Positions 1 through 7,114 of a stretch of 34,830 nt of DNA are shown here, piece by piece. Numbering within the stretch: position 1 is the first letter of the stretch; each line of letters begins with the position of its first letter. The position numbers and the translations under genes were made by a program. This stretch comes from an uncultured Hydrogenophaga sp. (GTDB lineage Bacteria; Pseudomonadota; Gammaproteobacteria; Burkholderiales; Burkholderiaceae_C): assembly GCF_958439165.1 (NCBI RefSeq), contig NZ_OY288137.1:1-34830 (forward strand). Direction: 5' to 3'. The notes under the pieces are model-generated. The model searched no databases and had not been told where the DNA came from. It saw nothing but the letters and a program-made list of their open reading frames with translations.

Positions 1-348
1 GGTCAGTGCATCGGCGCCCAGCGGGGTGGCGTCGAACCGGAGTTCCCCGCCGTCGTCCCCCCAGACCTGCATGGCCTGGACAGGCGTGCTGGCAGGGGTT
101 TCCCCGGGACGGTCTTCCGGCCATGCGCGGATCGAGGACAGCACCGCCTTCGAGGCCGCATTCAGGGCGTAGGCCCGCACGTCGGCGTCCGGTGCAGCTG
201 GCGCAGCCTGTGGGACCGGCCCCACCAGGGCCACCCGCAGGCGTTCGCGGGCCAGCAGCAGGGCGAGGGTCAGGCCGACCACGCCCGTCCCCCGGATGGC
301 GACATCATGGCGCCGGACGCCGCCGGCTCGGGGGGTGCTTGCTTGCAT
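1..348 (-). CDS. FAD-dependent monooxygenase, UbiH/Coq6 family (5' part)
   Basis: This is the N-terminal 116 residues of a gene that runs off the left edge. The reading frame opens at an ATG at 348 and stays open to base 1. Near residues 18-34 there is a beta strand followed by G-T-G-V-V-G-L, the GxGxxG dinucleotide-binding fold of class A flavin monooxygenases. It is followed by a D-V-R-A-Y-A-L-N segment and a Q-V-W-G-D-D-G-G segment, which are typical of the UbiH/UbiF/Coq6 ubiquinone hydroxylases. Those enzymes hydroxylate the ring of the ubiquinone precursor using FAD, NAD(P)H and O2. It is divergent from the MOSC gene, with 89 bp between the two starts. Which ring position it hydroxylates cannot be told from this fragment. 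Confidence 0.75.
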   Translation of the reverse strand, partial: MQASTPRAGGVRRHDVAIRGTGVVGLTLALLLARERLRVALVGPVPQAAPAAPDADVRAYALNAASKAVLSSIRAWPEDRPGETPASTPVQAMQVWGDDGGELRFDATPLGADALT

Positions 349-370
349 GGGCTGGATTCTAGGAGCAGGG

Positions 371-376
371 CACAAT
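371..376 (+). promoter_or_regulatory. Possible -10 element upstream of the MOSC gene
   Basis: CACAAT followed by CCGGCGC resembles the TACAAT plus GC-rich discriminator seen upstream of dusB, rubredoxin and tRNA-Arg in this window. No convincing -35 hexamer is visible. Confidence 0.25.
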
Positions 377-437
377 CCGGCGCTTCCGCTACGGCGATTC
401 CGACCGGTGAGAACCCGAACTGTTCCCGTCCTCCACC

Positions 438-1331
438 ATGAACAAGCCAGTCACCCCCTCCGATCTGCAGGCCACCATCGAAGAACTCTGGGTCTATCCG
501 GTCAAGTCGTGCGCCGGTGTCAGGCTGCCCGAGGCCGAGCTGACCGACACCGGTCTGCTCTACGACCGGGCCTGGATGGTCGTGGACGCGCAGGGCCAGT
601 TCGTCAGCCAGCGGGAACTGCCGCGCATGGCCCTGATCCAGCCCGCCTTTCGCATGGGGCAGCTGGTGCTGAAGGCCCCCGGCATGCTGGCCCTGCACCT
701 GGCCCTGGACGCCGCCGAGAGCCCGGTCCGGGTCCAGGTCTGGGACGACGTGATCGACGCCTGCGACATGGGCGACGTGGCCGCCCAGTGGTTCACCGAC
801 TTCCTCTCGCCCGGCGCGCCGGCCGACCTGCAACGGCTGCGCCTGGCCCGCTTCGACCCCCAGGTGATGCGCCGCTGCGACCCGGCCTGGACCGGCGAAC
901 ACGAGGCCTACACCCAGTTCGCCGACGGTTTCGGCCTGCTGGTGGCCGCCCGTGCCTCGCTGGACGACCTCAACCAGCGGCTGGACGCCGCCGGGCGCGC
1001 CCGGGTCGACATGCGCCGTTTCCGGCCCAACATCGTCCTGGGTGGCCTGGCCCCGCATGACGAAGACCGCAGCGGCCCCATGACCATCACCACCGCAGAG
1101 GGCGAGGCCGTGATCCTTCCGGTCAAGCCCTGCGCCCGCTGCCCCATCCCCGACATCGACCCCGACACCGCCGAGCGCGGGTACCGGGTGAGCGACACGC
1201 TGCAGACCTACCGCCAGGACCCGCGTGTGGGGGGTGCGGTGACCTTCGGCATGAACGCCGTTGTCGTCACCGGCGACGGCCTGGTGCTGCGCGAGGGCCA
1301 GCCCGTGCGGGCCGACCTGCGCTTCGACTGA
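438..1331 (+). CDS. MOSC domain protein (YcbX-like)
   Basis: A 297-residue protein with the two-part layout of the YcbX family. An N-terminal MOSC beta-barrel (about residues 13-130, with W-V-Y-P-V-K-S-C near the start) is followed by the MOSC domain proper (about 150-290). The segment K-P-C-A-R-C-P-I places Cys232 and Cys235 where the conserved molybdenum-cofactor-binding cysteine of MOSC proteins lies. Family members bind molybdenum cofactor and reduce N-hydroxylated compounds or move sulfur. Unlike E. coli YcbX, no C-terminal 2Fe-2S ferredoxin domain is present, so an electron donor must be a separate protein. It lies 49 bp upstream of ychF on the same strand. The exact substrate is unknown. 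Confidence 0.85.
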   Translation: MNKPVTPSDLQATIEELWVYPVKSCAGVRLPEAELTDTGLLYDRAWMVVDAQGQFVSQRELPRMALIQPAFRMGQLVLKAPGMLALHLALDAAESPVRVQVWDDVIDACDMGDVAAQWFTDFLSPGAPADLQRLRLARFDPQVMRRCDPAWTGEHEAYTQFADGFGLLVAARASLDDLNQRLDAAGRARVDMRRFRPNIVLGGLAPHDEDRSGPMTITTAEGEAVILPVKPCARCPIPDIDPDTAERGYRVSDTLQTYRQDPRVGGAVTFGMNAVVVTGDGLVLREGQPVRADLRFD

Positions 1332-1341
1332 CCCCCGCCTT

Positions 1342-1347
1342 TAAAAT
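1342..1347 (+). promoter_or_regulatory. Possible -10 element of ychF
   Basis: TAAAAT in an A/T island (TTTAAAATTCT) inside an otherwise GC-rich gap, 33 bp before the ychF ATG. No clear -35 hexamer was found at the expected distance. Confidence 0.35.
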
Positions 1348-1380
1348 TCTCGGTTTCCCCGACCGACCCGAAAGCCCTCC

Positions 1381-2475
1381 ATGAGCCTCAAATGCGGCAT
1401 CGTGGGCCTGCCCAATGTGGGCAAGTCCACCCTGTTCAACGCCCTGACCAAGGCCGGCATCGCCGCCGAGAACTACCCCTTCTGCACCATCGAGCCCAAT
1501 GTGGGCGTGGTCGAGGTGCCCGACCCGCGCCTGCAGCAGCTCTCCGACATCGTCAAGCCCGAGCGCATCGTCCCGGCCATCGTGGAGTTCGTCGACATCG
1601 CCGGTCTGGTGGCGGGCGCGTCCAAGGGTGAAGGTCTGGGCAACCAGTTTCTGGCTCACATCCGCGAGACCGATGCCATCGTCAACGTGGTGCGCTGCTT
1701 CGAAGACCCGAACGTCATCCACGTGGCCAACAAGGTCGACCCGATTGCCGACATCGAGGTCATCCAGACCGAGCTGTGCCTGGCCGACATGAGCACCGTC
1801 GAGAAGGCGCTGCAGCGCTATACCAAGGCCGCCAAGAGCGGCAACGACAAGGAAGCCGCTGCCCTGGTGGCCCTCCTGGGCAAGGTGCAGGCCGTGCTGG
1901 ACGAAGGCAAGCCGGTGCGCACGCTGGCCCTGGGCGACCAGGAAAAGGCCCTGCTCAAGCCGCTGTGCCTGATCACGGCCAAGCCGGCCATGTTCGTGGG
2001 CAACGTGGCCGAGGACGGCTTCGACAACAACCCCTTCCTGGACCGACTGCGCGAATACGCCAGCGCCCAGAACGCTCCGGTGGTGGCCATCTGCGCCAAG
2101 ATCGAGGCCGAACTCTCCGAGATGGACGATGCCGACCGGCTGGAATTCCTGAAGGAACTCGGCCAGGACGAGCCGGGCCTGAACCGCCTGATCCGCGCCG
2201 GCTTCAAGCTGCTGGGCCTGCAGACCTACTTCACCGCCGGTGTGAAGGAAGTGCGCGCCTGGACCATCCACATCGGCGACACCGCCCCCCAGGCCGCCGG
2301 CGTGATCCACGGCGACTTCGAGCGCGGCTTCATCCGCGCGCAGACCATCGCCTTTGACGACTACATCGCCCTCAAGGGCGAGCAGGGCGCCAAGGACGCC
2401 GGCAAGATGCGCGCCGAAGGCAAGGAATACGTCGTCAAGGATGGCGACGTGCTGAATTTCCTGTTCAACGTCTGA
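1381..2475 (+). CDS. ychF: Redox-regulated ATPase YchF (Obg-family P-loop protein)
   Basis: A 364-residue protein of standard family length. The P-loop G-L-P-N-V-G-K-S-T is at residues 9-17, followed by the N-Y-P-F-C-T-I-E-P-N-V-G switch region and D-I-A-G-L near 72-76. In place of the GTPase NKxD motif it has N-V-A-E at 208-211. This NxxE form is the known change that makes YchF prefer ATP over GTP. The C-terminal part, from about residue 280, is the TGS domain. YchF binds ribosomes and is implicated in translation and the oxidative stress response. The next gene starts 5 bp after its stop, so the two are probably co-transcribed. Confidence 0.97.
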   Translation: MSLKCGIVGLPNVGKSTLFNALTKAGIAAENYPFCTIEPNVGVVEVPDPRLQQLSDIVKPERIVPAIVEFVDIAGLVAGASKGEGLGNQFLAHIRETDAIVNVVRCFEDPNVIHVANKVDPIADIEVIQTELCLADMSTVEKALQRYTKAAKSGNDKEAAALVALLGKVQAVLDEGKPVRTLALGDQEKALLKPLCLITAKPAMFVGNVAEDGFDNNPFLDRLREYASAQNAPVVAICAKIEAELSEMDDADRLEFLKELGQDEPGLNRLIRAGFKLLGLQTYFTAGVKEVRAWTIHIGDTAPQAAGVIHGDFERGFIRAQTIAFDDYIALKGEQGAKDAGKMRAEGKEYVVKDGDVLNFLFNV

Positions 2476-2480
2476 ACCCC

Positions 2481-3233
2481 GTGACCGACGACGCCCAGCG
2501 CCTGGCCAAGCAGCTGGCGGCCCGGCTGGGCTGCTCCCGGCGAGACGCCGAACTCTTCATTGCCGGCGGCTGGGTCAGCGTGGACGGCTTGGTGGTGGAA
2601 GAACCCCAGGCGCGCGTGCGGCCGGAGCAGGCCATCAACCTCGATCCGCATGCCCGGGCCGAACCGCTGCCACCCGCCACGCTGGTGTGGCACAAGCCGG
2701 CTGGCGTGTCCGTTCCCCAGAGCGAGTTCCTGCCTGATGCCCTGGCCCGTGCGTGGTTCCAGGCCGATCGCCGCCATACGGGTGATGCCTCCGGGCGGCG
2801 CCTGCTGCGGGCCTTGCTCAACCGGCTGGTGCCCGTGTCGCGGCTGCATGACGAGGCCAGCGGACTGATGGTCTTCACCCAGAACCCGGGCGTGGCCCGA
2901 CGCGTCACCGACCGACAGTCGCCGCTGGAGCAGGAGTGGCTGGCCGATGTGACCGACGCCCCCACCGAAGCCGATGCCCGCGAGGCCGTGCTGCGCTCCA
3001 TCGGCAAGCCGCTGTACTTCGAAGGCCGTGAGCTGCCTCGGCTCAAGGCCAGCTGGCAGAGCGACCGTCGCCTGCGCCTGGCCTTCAAGCACGACATGCC
3101 GGCCGAGCCCGGCCACCGCACCGCCCGGGCCGGGCTGGCGGCGGCGCTGCACCGCCAGCGCATCGGCCGCATCGGGCTCGATGGCATGGCACCGGGGCAG
3201 TGGCGCTGCCTGGGACCGGCCGAGCGTTTCTGA
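2481..3233 (+). CDS. Degenerate RsuA/RluF-type pseudouridine synthase
   Basis: A 250-residue protein starting at GTG, 5 bp after the ychF stop. Residues about 5-65 form an S4 RNA-binding domain (C-S-R-R-D-A-E-L-F-I, G-W-V-S-V-D-G). H-K-P-A-G near 73-77 and R-L-H-D-E-A-S-G-L at 121-129 identify the RsuA/RluB/E/F fold. In active enzymes the third position of the R-L-D-x-x-(T/S) motif is the catalytic Asp, but here it is His123, with Asp124 next to it. The usual R-Q-I-R-R motif near the C-terminus is also unrecognisable, although the terminal G-Q-W-R-C-L is kept. It may be an RNA-binding pseudoenzyme, or Asp124 may substitute. The fold assignment is firm and the activity is doubtful. Confidence 0.85.
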   Translation: MTDDAQRLAKQLAARLGCSRRDAELFIAGGWVSVDGLVVEEPQARVRPEQAINLDPHARAEPLPPATLVWHKPAGVSVPQSEFLPDALARAWFQADRRHTGDASGRRLLRALLNRLVPVSRLHDEASGLMVFTQNPGVARRVTDRQSPLEQEWLADVTDAPTEADAREAVLRSIGKPLYFEGRELPRLKASWQSDRRLRLAFKHDMPAEPGHRTARAGLAAALHRQRIGRIGLDGMAPGQWRCLGPAERF

Positions 3234-3244
3234 GCGGTGGCTGG

Positions 3245-3261
3245 TTGACAGTTGCTTGACA
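3245..3261 (+). promoter_or_regulatory. Tandem TTGACA elements upstream of the orphan gene
   Basis: Two perfect TTGACA hexamers at 3245-3250 and 3256-3261, set 11 bp apart, in the gap after the pseudouridine synthase gene. No good TATAAT-like -10 follows either at 16-18 bp; the nearest A/T segment is around 3279-3285. They could be a sigma-70 -35 region or a repeated activator half-site. Confidence 0.3.
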
Positions 3262-3337
3262 GCCTGGCGCGCGCCGGGGATTGGAGCTGACCGGGCCGTC
3301 ACTCACCGGGGTCATCCACCACCCATCCAGACGCCTC

Positions 3338-3940
3338 ATGCGCCCAGAGTCGCCCAAAGTCCCTCCGATCGCCCTCACGGTCTCCACAAGCTCGCCGACA
3401 CCAGGGAGTCAGCCTTCGCCGTCCCGTTCATCCTTGTCCACAAGCTGGTCGATGCAGACCCCGCCGAACGACAAGCCTCCTGCGCAACGGACTCACCACT
3501 TCAGTCCCCGGCCGAAATCGGTGATGGTCTCCAGGAACACCGCCGAGGGGCACATTCCGCTGGAGAGCCCTTCGCCATTCAAGCTGCCCAAGCCACGACC
3601 GACCGACGCCGGGCTGTCCGGGGGAGGGCCTGTATCCCCCCGGTTCACACTGAACGATTCGCGCCGACCAGTCCCCAGGCTGAATCTGTTCAATGACTTC
3701 CAGCCCATGCCGGAGCTTCCAGCGCTGCCATCGGACGACAGCGATGTCGAAGGCGAGATCTTCATCGAGATCCTGCAGTTCGAGCGGTATGAGGTGGTCG
3801 ACCTGCACCCGGTGGACAGCTCCCCGTCGCCCACCCCACCTTCATCGCCCCGTTGGCCGTCCAGCCCGGGTTCGCACGGCAGCGCGCTATCGCCGCGCGG
3901 ACAGTTCCTGGGCAACAAGCCCCGCGACAACCTGCAGTGA
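3338..3940 (+). CDS. Orphan Ser/Pro-rich protein of unknown function
   Basis: A 200-residue open frame between a pseudouridine synthase gene and a convergent MFS gene. I do not recognise any family. The first two thirds are low complexity, with about a dozen Ser-Pro dipeptides. S-P-R occurs four times, each followed by a different residue (P, F, W, G). One segment (about residues 120-160) looks more ordered: L-N-L-F-N-D-F, then an acidic D-D-S-D-V-E-G-E patch and I-F-I-E-I-L-Q-F-E-R-Y-E-V-V-D-L. There is no signal peptide and no membrane segment. I chose ATG 3338; the frame stays open upstream to a TTG at 3281, and neither start has a clear ribosome binding site. That it is expressed is inference from frame length and non-random composition. 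Confidence 0.5.
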   Translation: MRPESPKVPPIALTVSTSSPTPGSQPSPSRSSLSTSWSMQTPPNDKPPAQRTHHFSPRPKSVMVSRNTAEGHIPLESPSPFKLPKPRPTDAGLSGGGPVSPRFTLNDSRRPVPRLNLFNDFQPMPELPALPSDDSDVEGEIFIEILQFERYEVVDLHPVDSSPSPTPPSSPRWPSSPGSHGSALSPRGQFLGNKPRDNLQ

Positions 3941-3957
3941 AGGCCGGACGGCGGCCG

Positions 3958-5148
3958 TCAGGTCGCCACCATCGGCCGCACCTGGCGCGACGCGGCCCAC
4001 ACGCTCAAGGCCATGGCGCTGCCCAGCACCACCAGGCCCACCCAGTGCAGCTGCAGCATCTGGCCGCTGGCGATCATCACGCCGCCCAGCGCGGCGCCCA
4101 TGGCCTGACCGCCATACATGGCCGAGGTGTTGAGTGCCACCGTGGCCGAAGCCAGCGAGGGCGACAGCTGCACCAGCCGTGCCTGCTGGGCCGAGTTGGC
4201 CGAGAAGCAGCCCAGCGCCCAGGGCACCAGCACCAGGGCCTGCTGCCACACGCCCAGCCGGCCCAGCGGCCACAACAGCAGGCACACCGCCATCGCGCCC
4301 AGCGTGAGCAGCACCGCGCGCGGCGCGCCGATGCGGTCGATCCAGCGCGAGAGCATCACGTTGCCCAGCAGCCCGAAAGCGCCGAACCACAGGAACATGA
4401 GCGACAGGCTGCCGCCGCTCAGTCCCAGGGTCTGCAGCAGGTAGGGCGCGAAATAGGAGAAGAGGGTGAACTGGCCGAAGGCCGAGAGCAGGGTCACTCC
4501 CACGGCCAGCATCAGCGCCGATGAGCCCAGCGTGGCGCCCCATGCCTGGCGCGACAGTGCCGCAGGCTTCACGCCCTCGGGCATGGCGCGCCACACCCAC
4601 CAGGCGCTGCCCAGCGCCAGCAGTCCCACCAGGCCGAATGCCCAGCGCCAGCCCAGGGTTCCGCCGATGAAGGCCGAGAGCGGCATGCCCATGACCGAGG
4701 CCACCGACCAGCCCAGGAAGATGAAGGTGATGGCCCGCCCCCGCTGGTGCGGCTCCACCAGCAGGCCCACGCTGGCGGCGGCCTGCGGCGTGAAGATGGC
4801 CGGCGACACGACCGCCAGCACCCGCAGCACCAGCAGGGCCGGATAGGTCGGTGCGACCGCGCAGGCCAGCGTCAGCAGGCCGTACCAGACCAGTGAGAGG
4901 GCCAGCAGCCGTCGACGGTCCCAGCCGGCCACCAGGCTGGCGAACAGCGGTGCACCCACCCCCATCAGGATGGCCGCCGCCGTGATCAGCTGTCCGGCCT
5001 TGGGAATGGACACGCCCAGGGACTGGCTGATGTCGGTCAGTGTGCCCGGCACCACCATCACCCCGGTGCCGATGACGAAGTTGCCCACCATCAGTGCCCA
5101 GAGCACGGGAGGGAATGGCGTGCGCGCGGCAGCAGTGGTGGCGGTCAT
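3958..5148 (-). CDS. MFS transporter, drug:H+ antiporter-1 type (AraJ-like)
   Basis: A 396-residue protein with the 12-helix pattern of major facilitator exporters. It has a G-W-D-R-R-R-L-L cytoplasmic loop between helices 2 and 3 (the DRxGRR-like MFS signature), a long helix-4/5 region, and a second half with the matching D-R-I-G-A-P-R loop. The overall pattern fits the DHA1/AraJ-like group, which expels sugars, drugs or purine analogues by proton antiport at the inner membrane. The substrate cannot be predicted. It lies downstream of the yqaA-like gene on the same strand, 57 bp away, with a strong hairpin between them. It converges with the orphan Ser/Pro-rich gene, leaving a 17-bp gap. Confidence 0.88.
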   Translation of the reverse strand: MTATTAAARTPFPPVLWALMVGNFVIGTGVMVVPGTLTDISQSLGVSIPKAGQLITAAAILMGVGAPLFASLVAGWDRRRLLALSLVWYGLLTLACAVAPTYPALLVLRVLAVVSPAIFTPQAAASVGLLVEPHQRGRAITFIFLGWSVASVMGMPLSAFIGGTLGWRWAFGLVGLLALGSAWWVWRAMPEGVKPAALSRQAWGATLGSSALMLAVGVTLLSAFGQFTLFSYFAPYLLQTLGLSGGSLSLMFLWFGAFGLLGNVMLSRWIDRIGAPRAVLLTLGAMAVCLLLWPLGRLGVWQQALVLVPWALGCFSANSAQQARLVQLSPSLASATVALNTSAMYGGQAMGAALGGVMIASGQMLQLHWVGLVVLGSAMALSVWAASRQVRPMVAT

Positions 5149-5173
5149 GCACCCGAGTGTCGGGCATCAGGGT

Positions 5174-5197
5174 TCACCCGCAGTGCGCTGCGGGTGA
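5174..5197 (-). terminator. Perfect 10-bp inverted repeat with tetraloop between yqaA and MFS genes
   Basis: TCACCCGCAG, a 4-nt loop, then CTGCGGGTGA. It starts 8 bp after the yqaA-like stop on the minus strand. No T-run follows, so it is a U-less terminator, an RNA-stabilising hairpin or a protein-binding palindrome. The minus-strand position after a stop codon favours a terminator. Confidence 0.5.
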
Positions 5198-5205
5198 CAG
5201 GCGCT

Positions 5206-5694
5206 TCAGGCCGCAGCCCCGGGAAACACCCACAGCAGCCCGGTCGTCAGCGTGATGTAGCGCGCCAGCTTGCCGACCGCCATGTAGGCCACGCAGGGCC
5301 AGAAGGGCAGGCGCAACCATCCGGCCACCGCGCACAGCGGATCGCCGACCACCGGCAGCCAGCTCAGCAGGCAGGCCTTGGGTCCGAAGCGCCGCAGCCA
5401 TTCGAGGGCCCGCAGTTCGCTGGCGCTGCGTTCGTTCCCCCTGGCGCGGTCCACCGCCTTGTGCGCGCCCAGCCCCATGGCCCAGCTGACCGCGCCGCCC
5501 AGCGTGTTGCCGGCCGTGGCGACCAGGATGGCGGGCCAGAACAATTCGGGGTTGAGCTTGATCAGGCCGAACACCGCCGGCTCCGAGCCCATGGGCAGCA
5601 GGGTGGCGGAAACGAATGCCACCACAAAGACGGTGCTCAGGCCGACCTCGGGCAGGGCCAGCCATTGCATGAGCGGGGTGAACCAGGTGGGCAT
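5206..5694 (-). CDS. YqaA-type inner membrane protein (SNARE-associated / DedA-like)
   Basis: A 162-residue protein with several hydrophobic stretches. It has the small-family DedA/YqaA signature: a glycine-rich A-G-N-T-L-G-G-A-V-S-W-A-M-G segment around residues 61-74, an R-F-G-P-K-A segment near 102-107, then L-P-V-V-G-D-P-L-C-A-V-A-G near 113-125. DedA-superfamily proteins are membrane proteins, some of which act in lipid carrier recycling or proton-dependent homeostasis. The role of the YqaA branch is not settled. The ATG at 5694 was chosen because the hydrophobic N-terminus begins there; the frame itself stays open far upstream as antisense of dusB. It is divergent from dusB, with a 141-bp gap. 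Confidence 0.85.
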   Translation of the reverse strand: MPTWFTPLMQWLALPEVGLSTVFVVAFVSATLLPMGSEPAVFGLIKLNPELFWPAILVATAGNTLGGAVSWAMGLGAHKAVDRARGNERSASELRALEWLRRFGPKACLLSWLPVVGDPLCAVAGWLRLPFWPCVAYMAVGKLARYITLTTGLLWVFPGAAA

Positions 5695-5758
5695 GGGTCG
5701 TGCATTGTAGGAAGCAGGTGGTCGAGCGCATCGCTGTGGGTGCTCAAAAAGTGGGCAG

Positions 5759-5764
5759 TACAAT
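5759..5764 (+). promoter_or_regulatory. -10 element of the dusB-fis operon
   Basis: TACAAT followed at once by GCGCGC, 71 bp before the dusB ATG. The GC-rich discriminator is the kind associated with stringent control of translation-related operons. The -35 region is weak. A second TACAAT on the opposite strand at 5709-5704 could serve the divergent yqaA-like gene. Confidence 0.45.
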
Positions 5765-5835
5765 GCGCGCTTCGCCGGCCGGCACAGCAGGCCGCCCCCG
5801 CCCGACCCCCACCCCTCGCCTTCCCCCGACCCGCC

Positions 5836-6858
5836 ATGCAGATCGGCCCTTACACATTGCCGAACGGCCTGTTCGTTGCTCCCATGGCGGGAGTGACCGA
5901 TCGCCCGTTCCGCAAGCTGTGCAAGCGTCTGGGCGCAGGCTATGCGGTCAGCGAGATGGTGACCAGCCGCCCGGATCTGCAGGACAGCCTGAAGACCTCG
6001 CGCCGCGCCAATCACGATGGTGAGGCTGCGCCGATCGCGGTTCAGATCGCCGGCACCGACGCGGACATGATGGCCGACGCCGCCCGCTACAACATCGACC
6101 GCGGTGCGCAGATCATCGACATCAACATGGGCTGTCCGGCCAAGAAGGTCTGCAACAAGTGGGCCGGTTCGGCCCTGATGCAGGACGAAGCCCTGGCGCT
6201 GGAGATCGTCGAGGCGGTGGTGGCGGCTTGCGCGCCGCAGGGTGTGCCGGTCACGCTCAAGATGCGCACCGGCTGGTGCCAGGCCGTGCGCAACGCTCCC
6301 GCCCTGGCGCTGGCGGCCGAGCAGGCCGGGGTGCAGATGCTCACGGTGCACGGACGCACCCGCGAGCAGGGCTACAAGGGCCAGGCCGAGCACGACACGG
6401 TGGCGCACATCAAGAGCCGCCTGCGCATCCCGGTGGTCGCCAACGGCGACATCGATTCTCCCGAGCGGGCCCGCGAGGTGCTGCGCCACACCGGCGCCGA
6501 TGCACTGATGGTGGGCCGAGCCGCCCAGGGCCGGCCCTGGATCTTCCGCGAGATCGCCCACTTCCTGGCCACGGGGGAGCACCTGCCGCCGCCCGACCTG
6601 GCCGAGGTGCGCCCCTGGCTGCTCGACCACCTGCACGACCACTACGACCTCTACGGCGAGTTCACCGGTGTGCGCAGCGCCCGCAAGCACCTGGGCTGGT
6701 ATGTGCGCTCGCTGCCGTTGTCCGCCACCGAGACCGACGCATTCCGGCACCTGATCAACAGCACCACCACCATCGACGAACAGCTGCAGGCCGTGACCCG
6801 CAGCTTCGACGCCTGGCAGGCCGGTGCATCCATCCTTCCCTGGAAACTGGCTGCATGA
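5836..6858 (+). CDS. dusB: tRNA-dihydrouridine synthase B
   Basis: A 340-residue FMN enzyme that reduces specific uridines in the tRNA D-loop using NADPH. The sequence opens with the family signature V-A-P-M-A-G-V-T-D-R-P-F-R at residues 14-26. N-M-G-C-P-A-K-K-V follows, with the catalytic Cys at position 100, as in E. coli DusB. V-H-G-R-T-R-E-Q and G-D-I, and later V-G-R-A-A-Q-G-R-P-W, form the FMN phosphate-binding part. The C-terminal helical domain is complete. The gene overlaps fis by 4 bp (ATGA), reproducing the dusB-fis operon of gamma- and betaproteobacteria. Transcription from the promoter around 5759 would give both genes. Confidence 0.97.
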   Translation: MQIGPYTLPNGLFVAPMAGVTDRPFRKLCKRLGAGYAVSEMVTSRPDLQDSLKTSRRANHDGEAAPIAVQIAGTDADMMADAARYNIDRGAQIIDINMGCPAKKVCNKWAGSALMQDEALALEIVEAVVAACAPQGVPVTLKMRTGWCQAVRNAPALALAAEQAGVQMLTVHGRTREQGYKGQAEHDTVAHIKSRLRIPVVANGDIDSPERAREVLRHTGADALMVGRAAQGRPWIFREIAHFLATGEHLPPPDLAEVRPWLLDHLHDHYDLYGEFTGVRSARKHLGWYVRSLPLSATETDAFRHLINSTTTIDEQLQAVTRSFDAWQAGASILPWKLAA

Positions 6859-7091
6859 AAAAGAACAACCTGCACGACTGCGTGCGATCCAGCCTGGAGG
6901 GCTATTTCCAGGATCTGGACGGCACCGAACCCGCCAACCTGCACGACATGCTGGTGAAGGCGGTGGAGCGCCCCCTGCTCGAGGTGGTGATGGAGCAGGC
7001 ACAGCACAACCAGTCGCGCGCCGCGCAATGGCTGGGCCTGAACCGCAACACCCTGCGCAAGAAGCTCCTCGAACACGGCCTCATCGACTGA
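6855..7091 (+). CDS. fis: Fis-family DNA-binding protein
   Basis: A 78-residue protein whose C-terminal half is the Fis helix-turn-helix (N-Q-S-R-A-A-Q-W-L-G-L-N-R-N-T-L-R-K-K). It starts at the ATG that overlaps the dusB stop. Fis is a nucleoid protein that bends DNA and activates rRNA and tRNA promoters in growing cells. At 78 residues it is shorter than the 98-residue E. coli protein. It lacks most of the N-terminal beta-hairpin arm used for contact with Hin-type recombinases, as is common in betaproteobacteria. It is followed 23 bp later by purH on the same strand. Confidence 0.95.
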   Translation: MKKNNLHDCVRSSLEGYFQDLDGTEPANLHDMLVKAVERPLLEVVMEQAQHNQSRAAQWLGLNRNTLRKKLLEHGLID

Positions 7092-7114
7092 ATCTCCCCA
7101 ACCTTCCCATTCCC

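Noticed and set aside
270..1058. Minus-strand open frame over the MOSC gene
   Set aside because: It is antisense to the MOSC gene and has the composition of a shadow frame. The real minus-strand gene at 1-348 is in a different frame with a clear FAD motif.
3945..3962. GACGGC-G-GCCGTC as a terminator between the orphan gene and the MFS gene
   Set aside because: The loop is only one base, so a real stem would be shorter, and no T-run follows.
5206..7002. A 598-codon open frame on the minus strand spanning yqaA and all of dusB
   Set aside because: Only its last 163 codons (from ATG 5694) look like a protein; the rest is the antisense of dusB, where high GC keeps frames open.
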